A stretch of 50,191 bases of DNA, from the NCBI RefSeq assembly GCF_020439865.1, contig NZ_JAGRPF010000075.1, positions 1 to 50,191 of the forward strand, given 5' to 3'. The position numbers and the translations under genes are program-made. Each line of letters opens with the position of its first letter. Within the stretch, counting starts at the first letter, position 1. The stretch comes from Prosthecobacter sp. GTDB taxonomy: Bacteria; Verrucomicrobiota; Verrucomicrobiia; Verrucomicrobiales; Verrucomicrobiaceae. Positions 36,299 through 45,424 of this stretch are shown here, one piece after another. The notes beneath the pieces are model-generated. The model ran no database searches. It was given only the letters and a program-made list of their open reading frames with translations, and was not told where the DNA came from.

Positions 36299-38722
36299 TC
36301 AATAAAGGTAACGAAACTCCGCCGAGGCAAACAGGGTTTGGCACAGTGCCGCGACGGCGTTGGCGTTTTCCGATGAGGATGATGCGAAGTTCTGCAAAAA
36401 CTCTGCGGCATCCCGCAACTCCTCGTCGCTGGGCTTGCGATTGAGGATCAGCGCGTAGGCGTGCTGAACGCGTTCGCTGCTGTCCGTGGAGGTTTGTTGA
36501 AGTCTCTGCGCGGTCCTCTTCGATTGCTCGACGATGAAGGGGCTGTTCATCAGATAGAGCGCTTGAGTGGGCACGGTCGTGATGCCGCGGCGGCCGGTGA
36601 CGAGTTCGGGATCGGGGAAATCGAAGAGACTCCATTCGTCCGGCACGTAGTCGCGCAGGATGGGCTGATAGACCGTGCGGTGGTGTCTAGTGGGCGCGAA
36701 CCAGGCCTTGAGATCCATGGACTTCACACGGTCATCCTTCTCCGTGGCGGGAATGACCGGCGCAGGGCGCTCCAACACGAGCTCGCCGCTGATGCTGCGG
36801 ACGGCATCCATGATGGCATCCGAATCGAGTCGGCGGCGGTTCATCCGCCAGTGCAGACGGTTCGCCGGATCGACCTCGATACCCTTGTCATCATGCGCTG
36901 TGCCGAGCTGGTAAACATGGCTTCGCATGATCTCCGCGATCATCTTTTTCACCGACCAGCCGTGCGCGATGAAGCGTCCTGCCAGATGGTCGAGCAACGC
37001 GAGGTTCGAAGGCGGCTGGCCTGTTTTGCCAAAGTCATCGGGCGACTCGACGATGCCCACGCCGAACAGGTGCTGCCAGATCCGGTTCACCATCACACGG
37101 GTGGTCAGCGGGTTCTCAGGACTCGCGATCCATTCCGCGAGTTCCAGACGTCCGCTCTGCTCGGGATTCACCGGTTTTGTTTTTGCACTCACCAGCACCT
37201 GCGGAAATCCGCGCGGCACCACCTCGCCGAGTTGCGTGTCCTCGCCGCGAATGTGGACGGCGCAGTCGGCTGGTTTCACATCGCGCAATCCCATGACCGT
37301 GTGCGGCATCGCTGCGTCGTAGCGCTCGCGCAGATCCTCGTATCGCTTCTCCTGCGCGTCGGCCTTGTCTGCGAGCGCCTTCACGGCGGGATCTCGCATC
37401 AGCATCTCCTCCACGTCCGGTTTGACGTTCTTCACCGACATCTTTTTCTCCGTGAGAATGCGCCACTTCTCATCGCGCACCTTGAGCCGCGCGTAGGTGA
37501 GGTCCACGCGTTCGCGCAGCATCTCAGCCATGTCCTTGTCACCAAAGATGACCGGGCTTTCTGACATCGGGAGCAGGCCGGCCGCGAAAGGATCGCGCTG
37601 ACGATTGCGACGGGCGCCGAGCATGGGCTCGCTGCTGGTGAAGATGCCTGCAAGCGCATAGTAGTCGCGCGTCGGAATGGGATCGAACTTGTGGTCGTGG
37701 CACTTGGCGCACGCGAGAGTCAGACCCATGAACGCGCGGCTGGTGGCGTCGATCTGCTCGTCCGCCATCGCCATGCGAAAGCGGTGGCTGCCGTTCTCCC
37801 GAAGATCCTTGATGCCCACCGCCAGAAAACCGGTGCCGATGAGTTGTTCGTCGCGCTGCGCGTTGCTTTTCGCAGGAAGCAGGTCCCCCGCCAGTTGCTC
37901 GCGCACGAACCGGTCATAGGGCTTGTCGGCGTTGAACGAGTCGATCACCCAGTCGCGATAGCGAAACGCCAATGGAAACAGCACGTTGTGACCGCTGCCG
38001 CTCGACTCGGCATAGCGCGCCACATCCAGCCAGTGGCGTCCCCAGCGCTCGCCAAAGCGCGGGGAATCCAGCAACTTGGCGATCTGCGAATCGAGGTTGC
38101 CGACCGATGTGCCTTCAGGCGGCAGACCCGTCAAATCAAAGGCGATCCGGCGATTCAACTCCTGCGCTGTGGCATCCGCAACGGGCCGAAGCCCCTTCGC
38201 CTCAAGCGCGGCAAGGACAAACCGGTCGATATCTGTCTTCGGCCATGAAGTGTCTTTCACATCTGGCACGGACGGCTTGGACAGAGGCTGAAAGGCCCAG
38301 TGTTTGCGACCTTCCTCGATGCCGATCGTGCTCGCGATGGTCTTCGACGTTCCTTCGCGCGGATCGGCAGCGCCTGCAGCGATCCATTTTTCAAAATCCG
38401 CGACAATCTCTGGCGACAGCCGCTCTTTCGGAGGCATCTCGAGATCGTCCTGATAGTGAATGGCCTGAATGAGCAGGCTGCCTTTCACATCTCCCGGCAC
38501 CACCGCTGCCGCCGTGTCTCCACCTTTGCGGATCCCTTCGCGTGTGTCGAGCAGCAGACCACCTTTGACCTTCTCCGCCTCCGTGGAATGGCAGGAGTAA
38601 CATTTGTCGATCAACACGGGCCGGATGCGCGACTCGAAAAACGCGACCTCCGATGACGAATCCGCCGCCAGCGCACGGAGGCTGGCAAAAGTGGCAATCA
38701 AGATCGAAACGCGGCGGGTCAT
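36299..38722 (-). CDS. PSCyt1-DUF1549-DUF1553 protein, compact form
   Basis: An 807-residue exported protein. The leader ends near LRALAADS. The PSCyt1 haem site is CYSCH at 41-45, with LEMPPKERL as the later loop. DUF1549 spans about 155-370 (RRIAFDLTGLPPEG, HWLDVARYAESSG, ACAKCHDHKFDPIP; this second CxxCH is internal to DUF1549). DUF1553 spans about 535-790 (LAEWIASPENPLTTRVMVNR, VPTQALYLMNSPF). It lacks the 190-residue jelly-roll insert of the paralogue at 31799-34843. It pairs with DUF1501 copy C, 18 bp downstream. The partners are known only by co-occurrence, and no substrate can be given. Confidence 0.93.
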   Translation of the reverse strand: MTRRVSILIATFASLRALAADSSSEVAFFESRIRPVLIDKCYSCHSTEAEKVKGGLLLDTREGIRKGGDTAAAVVPGDVKGSLLIQAIHYQDDLEMPPKERLSPEIVADFEKWIAAGAADPREGTSKTIASTIGIEEGRKHWAFQPLSKPSVPDVKDTSWPKTDIDRFVLAALEAKGLRPVADATAQELNRRIAFDLTGLPPEGTSVGNLDSQIAKLLDSPRFGERWGRHWLDVARYAESSGSGHNVLFPLAFRYRDWVIDSFNADKPYDRFVREQLAGDLLPAKSNAQRDEQLIGTGFLAVGIKDLRENGSHRFRMAMADEQIDATSRAFMGLTLACAKCHDHKFDPIPTRDYYALAGIFTSSEPMLGARRNRQRDPFAAGLLPMSESPVIFGDKDMAEMLRERVDLTYARLKVRDEKWRILTEKKMSVKNVKPDVEEMLMRDPAVKALADKADAQEKRYEDLRERYDAAMPHTVMGLRDVKPADCAVHIRGEDTQLGEVVPRGFPQVLVSAKTKPVNPEQSGRLELAEWIASPENPLTTRVMVNRIWQHLFGVGIVESPDDFGKTGQPPSNLALLDHLAGRFIAHGWSVKKMIAEIMRSHVYQLGTAHDDKGIEVDPANRLHWRMNRRRLDSDAIMDAVRSISGELVLERPAPVIPATEKDDRVKSMDLKAWFAPTRHHRTVYQPILRDYVPDEWSLFDFPDPELVTGRRGITTVPTQALYLMNSPFIVEQSKRTAQRLQQTSTDSSERVQHAYALILNRKPSDEELRDAAEFLQNFASSSSENANAVAALCQTLFASAEFRYLY

Positions 38723-38776
38723 GAGCCGCTAAAACGACGCTTCGCCGCCTCCTTGTTCATGTCTTTTGCAACGCGA

Positions 38777-39865
38777 TCAGGCGCCCGCCGAGACGAGGTC
38801 GGACACCGGATACAGGATGAGCTGCCCGGAGACGTTTTTCGGCAGGGCGGTGAGCAGCACGAAGGTCGTGTCCGTGGCAGGATCGGCCCACGCGAGCGTG
38901 CCGGTGGAGCCGCTGTGGCCGAAGACGCGTTCGGAGCAGCCTTTGCCGAGCCCGACGGGGCCGACCATGAAGCCGATGCCGCGATGCGCTTCGAGCGTCG
39001 GCGTGTGATCGTGGATCATGAGCTTCGCCGTCGCTTCACGCAGCACTTTTCCATCAGGATGCAGGAAGCTGCGCAGGAAAGCGGAGACATCGGCCGCCGA
39101 GCTGTGCGCGCCGCCCCAAGGCGCGGCGAGGTTGCGCCAGTAGTCGCTGTTCCAGTCCCACTCGCGGGCCTTCGGATCGCCAGCGCCGGATTCGGGTGCG
39201 GCATGCTCAGTCTGCATCGGCACCATGTCGGACTTCTTGAACTTGCCGAGGCCGAGCACGGTGCGCGTCATGCCAAGCGGCGTGAAAACATGCTGCTGAA
39301 GGAACTCCGGCAGCGGCGTCTTCGTCACACGCTCGGCGATCTCCGCGGCCAGCAGGATGCCCATGCTTTGATAATGATACTTCGAACCCGGTGCAAAAAG
39401 CAGCGGCGTGCGCACAGCGCCTTTCACGAACTCTGAGAGCGGGGCGTGGCTCGCACGCAGGTCGCTGTTGTTCTCCAACTGATCTGGAAGGCCCGAGGTA
39501 TGCGTGAGCAGTTGCTCGATCGTGATGTTCTTGCGTGCGCCTTCGTTGAACTCGGGCAGGTATTTCACCGCGTGATCCGAGAGCTTCACCTCGCCGCGAT
39601 CCACCAATACCATCACGGCGGCGGCGGTGAGCGGTTTGGAGATCGAGCCGAGCAGAAACATCGAGTCCGCCGTCGCCTTGCCAAAAACATGCTGCGTCAC
39701 CTGATCGCCCCGCTGCACATGCAGCACGGCGTTGTGAAGCGTTCCGTTGTCGAATTGTGTCTGGATGATCTGGACGGCGGTTTGCATGGCGGGAGTGGTG
39801 GATCGGGCGCGGACGGGCAATCCCAGTCCGGCAAGCGTGAGGGCGAGAGTGTCGCGGCGGTTCAT
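38777..39865 (-). CDS. class C beta-lactamase-fold serine hydrolase
   Basis: A 362-residue exported protein with a short leader carrying an RRD motif (MNRRDTLALTLAGLGLPVRA). The serine hydrolase motifs are S74-I-S-K77, Y165-Q-S167 in place of the common YxN, and HSG in VFGHSGSTGTLAW. THTSGLPD near residue 121 is a family landmark. Members are esterases, D-aminopeptidases or transpeptidase-like enzymes more often than true beta-lactamases, so resistance should not be inferred. It lies 5 bp downstream of the M20 amidohydrolase gene, which suggests co-expression. Confidence 0.9.
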   Translation of the reverse strand: MNRRDTLALTLAGLGLPVRARSTTPAMQTAVQIIQTQFDNGTLHNAVLHVQRGDQVTQHVFGKATADSMFLLGSISKPLTAAAVMVLVDRGEVKLSDHAVKYLPEFNEGARKNITIEQLLTHTSGLPDQLENNSDLRASHAPLSEFVKGAVRTPLLFAPGSKYHYQSMGILLAAEIAERVTKTPLPEFLQQHVFTPLGMTRTVLGLGKFKKSDMVPMQTEHAAPESGAGDPKAREWDWNSDYWRNLAAPWGGAHSSAADVSAFLRSFLHPDGKVLREATAKLMIHDHTPTLEAHRGIGFMVGPVGLGKGCSERVFGHSGSTGTLAWADPATDTTFVLLTALPKNVSGQLILYPVSDLVSAGA

Positions 39866-39870
39866 GAGGT

Positions 39871-41172
39871 TCAGCGGTTGAGTTCGTTCATCACGGCGAG
39901 CGTCATCGCTTTGATGCCGATGGTGATCGATGGCGCGGCTTCAGGCCGGTAAAACGGCGAGTGCAGACTCGGAAGCGCTTCGCCGGTCTGTTTCGCTTTC
40001 TCGACTTTCTCCGGTGCAACCGTGCCGAGCCAGGCGAGGAAGATGGGGATCTTGTCGGGCGTCATCGTGTAACGCGAGAAGTCCTCGCCGGCCATCGTGG
40101 CCTTGCGTTCGATGACGCTTGCTTTGCCAAACGCTTCCGACCACACGTCGGTCACGCGCGTGGTGAGATCGGGATCGTTGTAAAGCGACGGCGTGCCGGG
40201 TCCGAGCAACGAGATTTCCGGCAGCAGATTTTCCGGAAGTCCGGCGGCGATGCCGAGGCCGCGACAGATGCGTTTGATGGATTCGAGCACCTGCGTGCGC
40301 GTCTCGGCGCTCGTGGTGCGCACAGTGAGACCGAGTTCGACCTTGTCGGGAATGATGTTGTGTTTTGTGCCGCCGTTGAACTTGCCCACCGTCACCACCA
40401 CCGGCTCCACTGGATGCAATTCTCGGCTGTCGATCGTTTGCAAGGCCAGCACGATCTGCGAGGCGAGCACGATGGGATCCTTCGTCATGTTTGGCATCGC
40501 GCCGTGACCGCCGATGCCATGCACGACGATGTCCACGCTGTCCGTGCTCGCGGTGGCTGGTCCGCTGGTCACACCGAACGTGCCGACGGCGAGACCGGAA
40601 TCGCAATGCAGAGCCAGACACACATCCGGCTTCGGGAAGCGCTGGAACAAACCGTCCTCGATCATCGCCTTGGCGCCCGCACCACGTTCTTCCGCCGGCT
40701 GCGCGATGAACACGAGCGTACCTTTCCACTGATCCTTCGAAGCCACCAGCGCCCGCGCCGTGCCGACCCAGCAGGTCATGTGCACATCGTGTCCACAGGC
40801 ATGCATCACATGCACATCGTTGCCCGCGTCGTCTTTGGTGACGGTCTTGCTCACATAAGGCACAGAACCGATCTCCCGCACCGGAAGTCCGTCGAGATCC
40901 GTGCGCACGAGAATCGTCTTTCCAGGCCCATTCTTGAAGACACCCACCACACCAAAGCCTCCTACCTTTTCCGTCACCTCAAACCCCAGCGCCCGAATCT
41001 CCTGCGCCATGCGCGCACTCGTCTTCTCTTCATGAAACGACAGCTCCGGATGCGCATGCAGATCTTCGTAGAGCTGGATCAACGACGGCTTCTCCTTGTC
41101 GATCAAAGCGTCGATGGAATCCGCGGCGTGAAGGCCGGAGGTGGCGAGGGCGATGAGAAGGAGTGACTTCAT
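39871..41172 (-). CDS. exported M20 family amidohydrolase
   Basis: A 433-residue metallo-amidohydrolase of the M20D/HipO-IAA-amino-acid-hydrolase type, with a signal peptide (MKSLLLIALATSGLHAAD). Landmarks are DLHAHPELSFHE, RTDLDGLPV, the metal-binding MHACGHDVHMT with Cys126 and His128, FIAQPAEERGAGAKAM, a GHGAMPN dimerisation-domain segment and the late TMAGEDFSRY and SLHSPFYRPE. These enzymes release acyl groups from N-acyl amino acids; the exported location suggests scavenging of external conjugates. It lies 6 bp downstream of the sulfatase gene and 5 bp upstream of the serine hydrolase gene, so these three probably form one transcription unit. Confidence 0.92.
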   Translation of the reverse strand: MKSLLLIALATSGLHAADSIDALIDKEKPSLIQLYEDLHAHPELSFHEEKTSARMAQEIRALGFEVTEKVGGFGVVGVFKNGPGKTILVRTDLDGLPVREIGSVPYVSKTVTKDDAGNDVHVMHACGHDVHMTCWVGTARALVASKDQWKGTLVFIAQPAEERGAGAKAMIEDGLFQRFPKPDVCLALHCDSGLAVGTFGVTSGPATASTDSVDIVVHGIGGHGAMPNMTKDPIVLASQIVLALQTIDSRELHPVEPVVVTVGKFNGGTKHNIIPDKVELGLTVRTTSAETRTQVLESIKRICRGLGIAAGLPENLLPEISLLGPGTPSLYNDPDLTTRVTDVWSEAFGKASVIERKATMAGEDFSRYTMTPDKIPIFLAWLGTVAPEKVEKAKQTGEALPSLHSPFYRPEAAPSITIGIKAMTLAVMNELNR

Positions 41173-41178
41173 GGCAGA

Positions 41179-42615
41179 CTAGGGCTGGGTCGCGTCCTCC
41201 TTGACCGGCTTGAGGAAGCCGAGGAGTTCTTGGACGACGGCGGGTTGGGCGTCGGCGAGGTTGGTTGTCTCAGGGGAGGCGGATGTGTAGTCGAAGAGTT
41301 CGAAATCGGGCGCGCCTTTTTCATGCGGCGTTACGATCATGCGCCAGCGTTCGGTGCGGACGGTTTGCACCCCATTGGACCACCAGCCGAGTGCGGGTTT
41401 CGTGGTTGGCTTGTCAGGATCGTCCAACTGCGGACGCAGGCTGTGGCCTCTGAGTTTGGCGGGCGCTTCGATGTCGCAGAGATCGGTCAACGTGCGGAAG
41501 ATATCGACGGTTTCCACGATGGCGTTGGACGTTTTGCCCGGTGCCGCCATGCCGGGCACGCGGATCATGAGCGGTGAGCGAGTGGCATCCTCATAGAGGC
41601 AGTGCTTGCCCCAGATCGCATGTTCGCCGAGCAGGAAACCGTGATCGCTCCACACAACGACGATCGTGTTGTCGGCCATTCCGAGATCGCTAAGCGCGGC
41701 AATCACACGGCCCAGTTGCGCATCCATGTAGCTGACGCAACCCGCATAGGCCTGACGCAGGAGGCGCGCGTATTCGGGATCCGTGGCGGGATCGCGTCCG
41801 GGTTCGTGACCGTAGTTGTGGCGCAACTCGCCGCCGTCATACCAGTAGGCGGGCCAGGCGGGCTTTTGCGCGATATCCGCCGGCAGATCAGGAACGTTTT
41901 TGTCGTGCAGATCAAACCACTTCTTGGGTGAGGCAAAAGGAAGGTGTGGTTTGAAAAAACCCACGCCGAAGAACCACGGCTTGTCCTGCTTGGCGAGCCG
42001 CTGGAGCGTGGCCACAGCGTCGCCGGCGACCCAGGCATCGGGATACGCTTTGTCGGGACCATCGATGTGTTGATACGGCGGCGACTTGCCGCGCTCACGC
42101 GGCTCGCCGTTTGCAAAACCGTGCATGATGCCTTCCGGGCTCGGCCACGGACCGTCGGGCACCCAGGCGCGATCCCACGCGCCGGGCAGTTCCTCCGGTC
42201 CGACCGCCCAGTCCTTGCCGGTGAGATTTCCCGGATAGTGGCTGACCTTGCCAAGCGCCATCGTCGCATAGCCGTTGCGGCGAAACACCGCCGCCATGCT
42301 GTCCGCGGCCCAGTCGGTCTGCGAATCGCGGATGGCATCGTTGACCAAATGCACGGGACGTTCCGGATAACGCCCGCGCAGCATGGCACAGCGCGAAGCA
42401 CCGCATGTGGGCACCTGAATGTAGTGATGACTGAATGCACGGGCGGTGGCGGCAAACGCATCCAGTTGCGGCGTTTTGGCGTGCTTCACTCCAAAGCAGC
42501 CGAGATCATCGCGCAGATCGTCGATGGCGATGAACAGCACGTTGGGCCTGGCGGCCTCTGCCGATGAAACACAGATCAGCAGGATGGAAGCGAGAAAGGA
42601 AAGGTGTCGTGTCAT
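41179..42615 (-). CDS. exported sulfatase, iduronate-2-sulfatase-like
   Basis: A 478-residue type I sulfatase with signal peptide (ILLICVSSAEA). The metal-binding start is RPNVLFIAIDDLRDDLGCFG. The active-site region is TCGASRCAMLRGRYP with Cys71, in which the usual C-x-P-S-R reads C-x-A-S-R. Cys71 would have to be oxidised to formylglycine. Other landmarks are ALGKVSHYPG, GVGFFKPHLPFASPKKW and VVWSDHGFLLGEHAIWGKH, all typical of the iduronate-2-sulfatase-like subgroup abundant in Planctomycetes and Verrucomicrobia. The substrate is probably a sulfated sugar. No maturase is seen in the window. A 65-bp gap separates it from the metallo-beta-lactamase gene upstream. Confidence 0.92.
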   Translation of the reverse strand: MTRHLSFLASILLICVSSAEAARPNVLFIAIDDLRDDLGCFGVKHAKTPQLDAFAATARAFSHHYIQVPTCGASRCAMLRGRYPERPVHLVNDAIRDSQTDWAADSMAAVFRRNGYATMALGKVSHYPGNLTGKDWAVGPEELPGAWDRAWVPDGPWPSPEGIMHGFANGEPRERGKSPPYQHIDGPDKAYPDAWVAGDAVATLQRLAKQDKPWFFGVGFFKPHLPFASPKKWFDLHDKNVPDLPADIAQKPAWPAYWYDGGELRHNYGHEPGRDPATDPEYARLLRQAYAGCVSYMDAQLGRVIAALSDLGMADNTIVVVWSDHGFLLGEHAIWGKHCLYEDATRSPLMIRVPGMAAPGKTSNAIVETVDIFRTLTDLCDIEAPAKLRGHSLRPQLDDPDKPTTKPALGWWSNGVQTVRTERWRMIVTPHEKGAPDFELFDYTSASPETTNLADAQPAVVQELLGFLKPVKEDATQP

Positions 42616-42680
42616 GATGAATGCAGGAGGCGAAAAAGGCGCCTGTTTTTAACGCAGTCATCCGATGCCATCCCTCATGG

Positions 42681-44606
42681 TTATTTCTCGTGACCGAGGA
42701 CAATGAAGTCGAACAACTCGCCGCAGCGTTTGCCATCGAGCGTGATGTCCATCGGCACCATCTGCACGCCGGCGGGCAGCTTGTCGGGATCGGGGGTGAG
42801 TTTGACTTTGAAACTCTGGCGTGACTTCGGCTCGACGGTGCCCACGAGTTCAGCGGGTTCGGCTTTGAGGCCGGGCGGCGGTTTGAGGACGACTCGATGC
42901 TGCTGCAACGTGTTGCGGAAATTGCGCACCGTGATGTTCACTTCGGTCTCCTTCGAGACATCGACGCGATACGGATACGCGCTGACCCAGTAGGGATCGA
43001 AGAGGTATTCGTAGTTCGTGTCCGGCAGGAGTTCCTTGTATTCGCGAATCGCCCGCAGCGCCCAGTCGTGATAGCGCTCGATGAAGTCCTTGGGCTTCGT
43101 CATGAGCACGCCGTGCGCGCCCATGATGATGTCGGGCTGGAGCTTCTGCAGATACTTCGCGGCGACGAGATAGCCTTCGTCGATGATGGCGCTGTTGCGG
43201 GCGTTCACGCATTCGTGGCCGTTCTGCGCAGGATCGGACGGATCGCCGAACAGATTGTCGCCGGTGAAGACGATCTTTTTGCCATCGAGTTCGAGCCACA
43301 GGGCGTTTCCAAACTCGGTCTGGCCCGGCATCCAGTCGATGTGCAGCTTGTAGCCTTCCCAGTCGATGACGTCGCCTGCTTTGAGAATGCGGTCGATCTT
43401 CGCATGTTCGAAGCCGGCGTTGTAAGTGCCGATCATCGCAGGATAATCGTAGTAGCGCGGGTTCTCGCACTTGTCGGCGATGGTGTCCATGGTCCAGAAC
43501 TTCACGCCGTGATCCTTGAGCGCGGGGAAGAGCGTGAAGTGGTCGCCATGCGAGTGGGAGATCCAGCAGGCGTCGATCTGCTTGAGGCCGAGGAACTCCT
43601 TCATATCGCTGATGATGCGCTCGAGAACGAGCTTCGGAAACAGGCCGCAGTCCAGCAGCAGCGCGTGACCGCTGTCGGCGATGAGGATGGCGAAATTCTT
43701 CCCAGCCATCTCCGGACCGAACATGTAAAGATGCGGCGTCACCTGCACGATGTAGTGCGCCTTCGTCGGCTTCGTCGCGGGATGCGGGCCGCGCTTGGAG
43801 AGATCTCCAACGGGATAGCCGCGGACGTAGTCCGGACGGAAGGCAAAGAGCTTCTCATGAAAAATTTGGAATTGCTTCGCTGCATCGTGAATGACCGGCC
43901 CTTGCGATGGAAAGGCGGTGTGAATCTCCCGCGACGCGAGGTTTCCCACCGAGTCGATGAGCGCATCGAGCCCCTTGGCGAAACCGTAATCCCATTCGGT
44001 GTCGAACCAGTTCGTCATCTTCGCGCCGTCGTGCATCACGCCGCCGGTGAAAGCGAAGGTCTGGTGGCCGCCCTCCAAAAGATACGTCATGCCGCCCGGC
44101 GAGTGGCCTGGAGTGGAGAGACATTGAATCTGCCGTCCATGCCACTCGAACACTTCATCCGCCGCCAGCCAGCGCTCCACTTTGACCGGCGACTGCGGAG
44201 GCCGCACGTAACTAGAACCATGCACGGTGTATTTGTCCCCGAGCCGTGGATCCCATTTCCGAAATGCCGTCGGCGTCTCCAGCAGTTCCTGCTCCGCCTT
44301 GGGCGCGGCGACCTGGGTCACCGTGTGGTCGATCTTGTCCGCCCCCTGCAGCAGCTCGCGGTGATGGCCGGTGAGCAGAATCCAGTCGATCTTTTTCACG
44401 CCGATCTCGCCCACGTGTTCCAGCACGCTGCCATCACCGAGGTCAAACAACAGTGCCGCATCACCGTCGCGCAGGACATAGCTGTTGCAGGTGCTGCGCC
44501 AGACGAAGAGGTCCGGTCCGGCCTGTTCAAAGGCGGCATGCACGGTCGCGTGCAGCAGCGCGAAAGCGATGAGAGCGCGTTTCATGAGCGTGTTGGATCC
44601 AATCAT
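42681..44606 (-). CDS. tandem metallo-beta-lactamase-fold exported protein
   Basis: A 641-residue exported protein with two MBL-like halves and a C-terminal beta-sandwich. The first half (about 25-270) has GDAALLFDLGDGS, a changed metal motif LLTGHHRELLQG at 77-88 in place of HxHxDH, and TPGHSPGGM. The second half (about 285-520) has ILIADSGHALLLDCG, an intact HSHGDH at 351-356, IVFTGDNLFG and MGAHG. Residues about 535-641 (VNITVRNFRN, VGTVEPKSRQSFKVKL) resemble a NEW3/Ig-like domain. The start at 44606 overlaps the acetylesterase stop as ATGA; ATG 44585 (MKRALIAF) is an alternative. The likely product is a periplasmic hydrolase with one active and one degenerate site; the substrate is unknown. 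Confidence 0.85.
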   Translation of the reverse strand: MIGSNTLMKRALIAFALLHATVHAAFEQAGPDLFVWRSTCNSYVLRDGDAALLFDLGDGSVLEHVGEIGVKKIDWILLTGHHRELLQGADKIDHTVTQVAAPKAEQELLETPTAFRKWDPRLGDKYTVHGSSYVRPPQSPVKVERWLAADEVFEWHGRQIQCLSTPGHSPGGMTYLLEGGHQTFAFTGGVMHDGAKMTNWFDTEWDYGFAKGLDALIDSVGNLASREIHTAFPSQGPVIHDAAKQFQIFHEKLFAFRPDYVRGYPVGDLSKRGPHPATKPTKAHYIVQVTPHLYMFGPEMAGKNFAILIADSGHALLLDCGLFPKLVLERIISDMKEFLGLKQIDACWISHSHGDHFTLFPALKDHGVKFWTMDTIADKCENPRYYDYPAMIGTYNAGFEHAKIDRILKAGDVIDWEGYKLHIDWMPGQTEFGNALWLELDGKKIVFTGDNLFGDPSDPAQNGHECVNARNSAIIDEGYLVAAKYLQKLQPDIIMGAHGVLMTKPKDFIERYHDWALRAIREYKELLPDTNYEYLFDPYWVSAYPYRVDVSKETEVNITVRNFRNTLQQHRVVLKPPPGLKAEPAELVGTVEPKSRQSFKVKLTPDPDKLPAGVQMVPMDITLDGKRCGELFDFIVLGHEK

Positions 44607-45355
44607 TCCGGACGACCGTTTTCGGCAGGCTTCCGACCTTCGATGAGTGCCTTCGCCTGGCGCACATAGCGCTCGCCGAGGAGCTTGTAGCCTTCAGGCG
44701 TATAGTGGAGGTCGTCGCGGGTGACGCCGTTCTTTTCCTTGTTATTCAAGTCGTCGCAGTCCACCCATGAACCGCGCGGGTCCGCCTTCGCGAGATCGAC
44801 CTGCGCCTGACGAATGGCCTGCCACGGCTTGTTATCCGCCTTCCCGAAGTCGCTGAGGCGACCGATGACGAAGTTCATTTCCGGCTGCTTCAAATCACGG
44901 CGAAGGTTGGCGACGAGTTGTTTCAAGGCATCGCCATAGGCCGCGTCCAGGCCGGTCTTGGCGTCGTTTTCGCCCTGCATCCAGCAGAAAGTGACCGAGG
45001 CGGGATTCGAATGCTTTTTCAGCAGCTCGGCGAACTGGTCGAGAATCGGTTGGTAATAGAGAGTGCCCTTGCTCTTGTCCTTGGCGCGGGCTGTCTCGAC
45101 ATTGATGCCGTGCTTCGTGGCAATCGCGTCCCACTCCGCCACCCAGTAGCGGATCGGCTGCCCGCCAAACGCGACCTTGATGTAGGCGACCTCAGCCTCC
45201 GGAAAGAGCTTCGCGGTCTCGGGCTCGAAGCCGAGCTTTGGATTCATCCCAGCCATGTTCGACTGTCCGGAGAGAATGAAAAGATGCGCCGGCTTGTCAG
45301 CGGCAGCGGCGAGCGAGGAGAGAAGAAGGGAGAGAATGAAGGCGAGTTGTTTCAT
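44603..45355 (-). CDS. SGNH sialate O-acetylesterase-like protein
   Basis: A 250-residue exported esterase of the sialate O-acetylesterase/DUF303 type. The signal peptide is MKQLAFILSLLLSSLAAA. The nucleophile block LFILSGQSNMAGM contains Ser32, block III is WMQGENDAKTG, and the Asp-His pair lies in DDLHYTPEGYKLLG. Family enzymes remove O-acetyl groups from sugars, not necessarily sialic acid. I chose the ATG at 45355; a frame extension to 45397 gives a poor N-terminus. The stop overlaps the start of the metallo-beta-lactamase gene by 4 nt, and a sulfatase gene lies 69 bp upstream. This fits stepwise removal of sugar decorations. Confidence 0.9.
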   Translation of the reverse strand: MKQLAFILSLLLSSLAAAADKPAHLFILSGQSNMAGMNPKLGFEPETAKLFPEAEVAYIKVAFGGQPIRYWVAEWDAIATKHGINVETARAKDKSKGTLYYQPILDQFAELLKKHSNPASVTFCWMQGENDAKTGLDAAYGDALKQLVANLRRDLKQPEMNFVIGRLSDFGKADNKPWQAIRQAQVDLAKADPRGSWVDCDDLNNKEKNGVTRDDLHYTPEGYKLLGERYVRQAKALIEGRKPAENGRPE

Positions 45356-45424
45356 GGTCGGGAAGTGTCGCAGAATTCCAACGAGGAATGCCAGCACAAC
45401 CTTCCGCGATTACCAACTCCTCCG

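Noticed and set aside
38777..44606. Antibiotic-resistance beta-lactamases
   Set aside because: The class C-fold and MBL-fold proteins here belong to broad hydrolase groups. Nothing in the motifs or context points to beta-lactam hydrolysis.
42897..44669. 590-codon plus-strand frame over the tandem MBL gene
   Set aside because: It is an antisense shadow. The minus-strand MBL motifs and signal peptide are clear.
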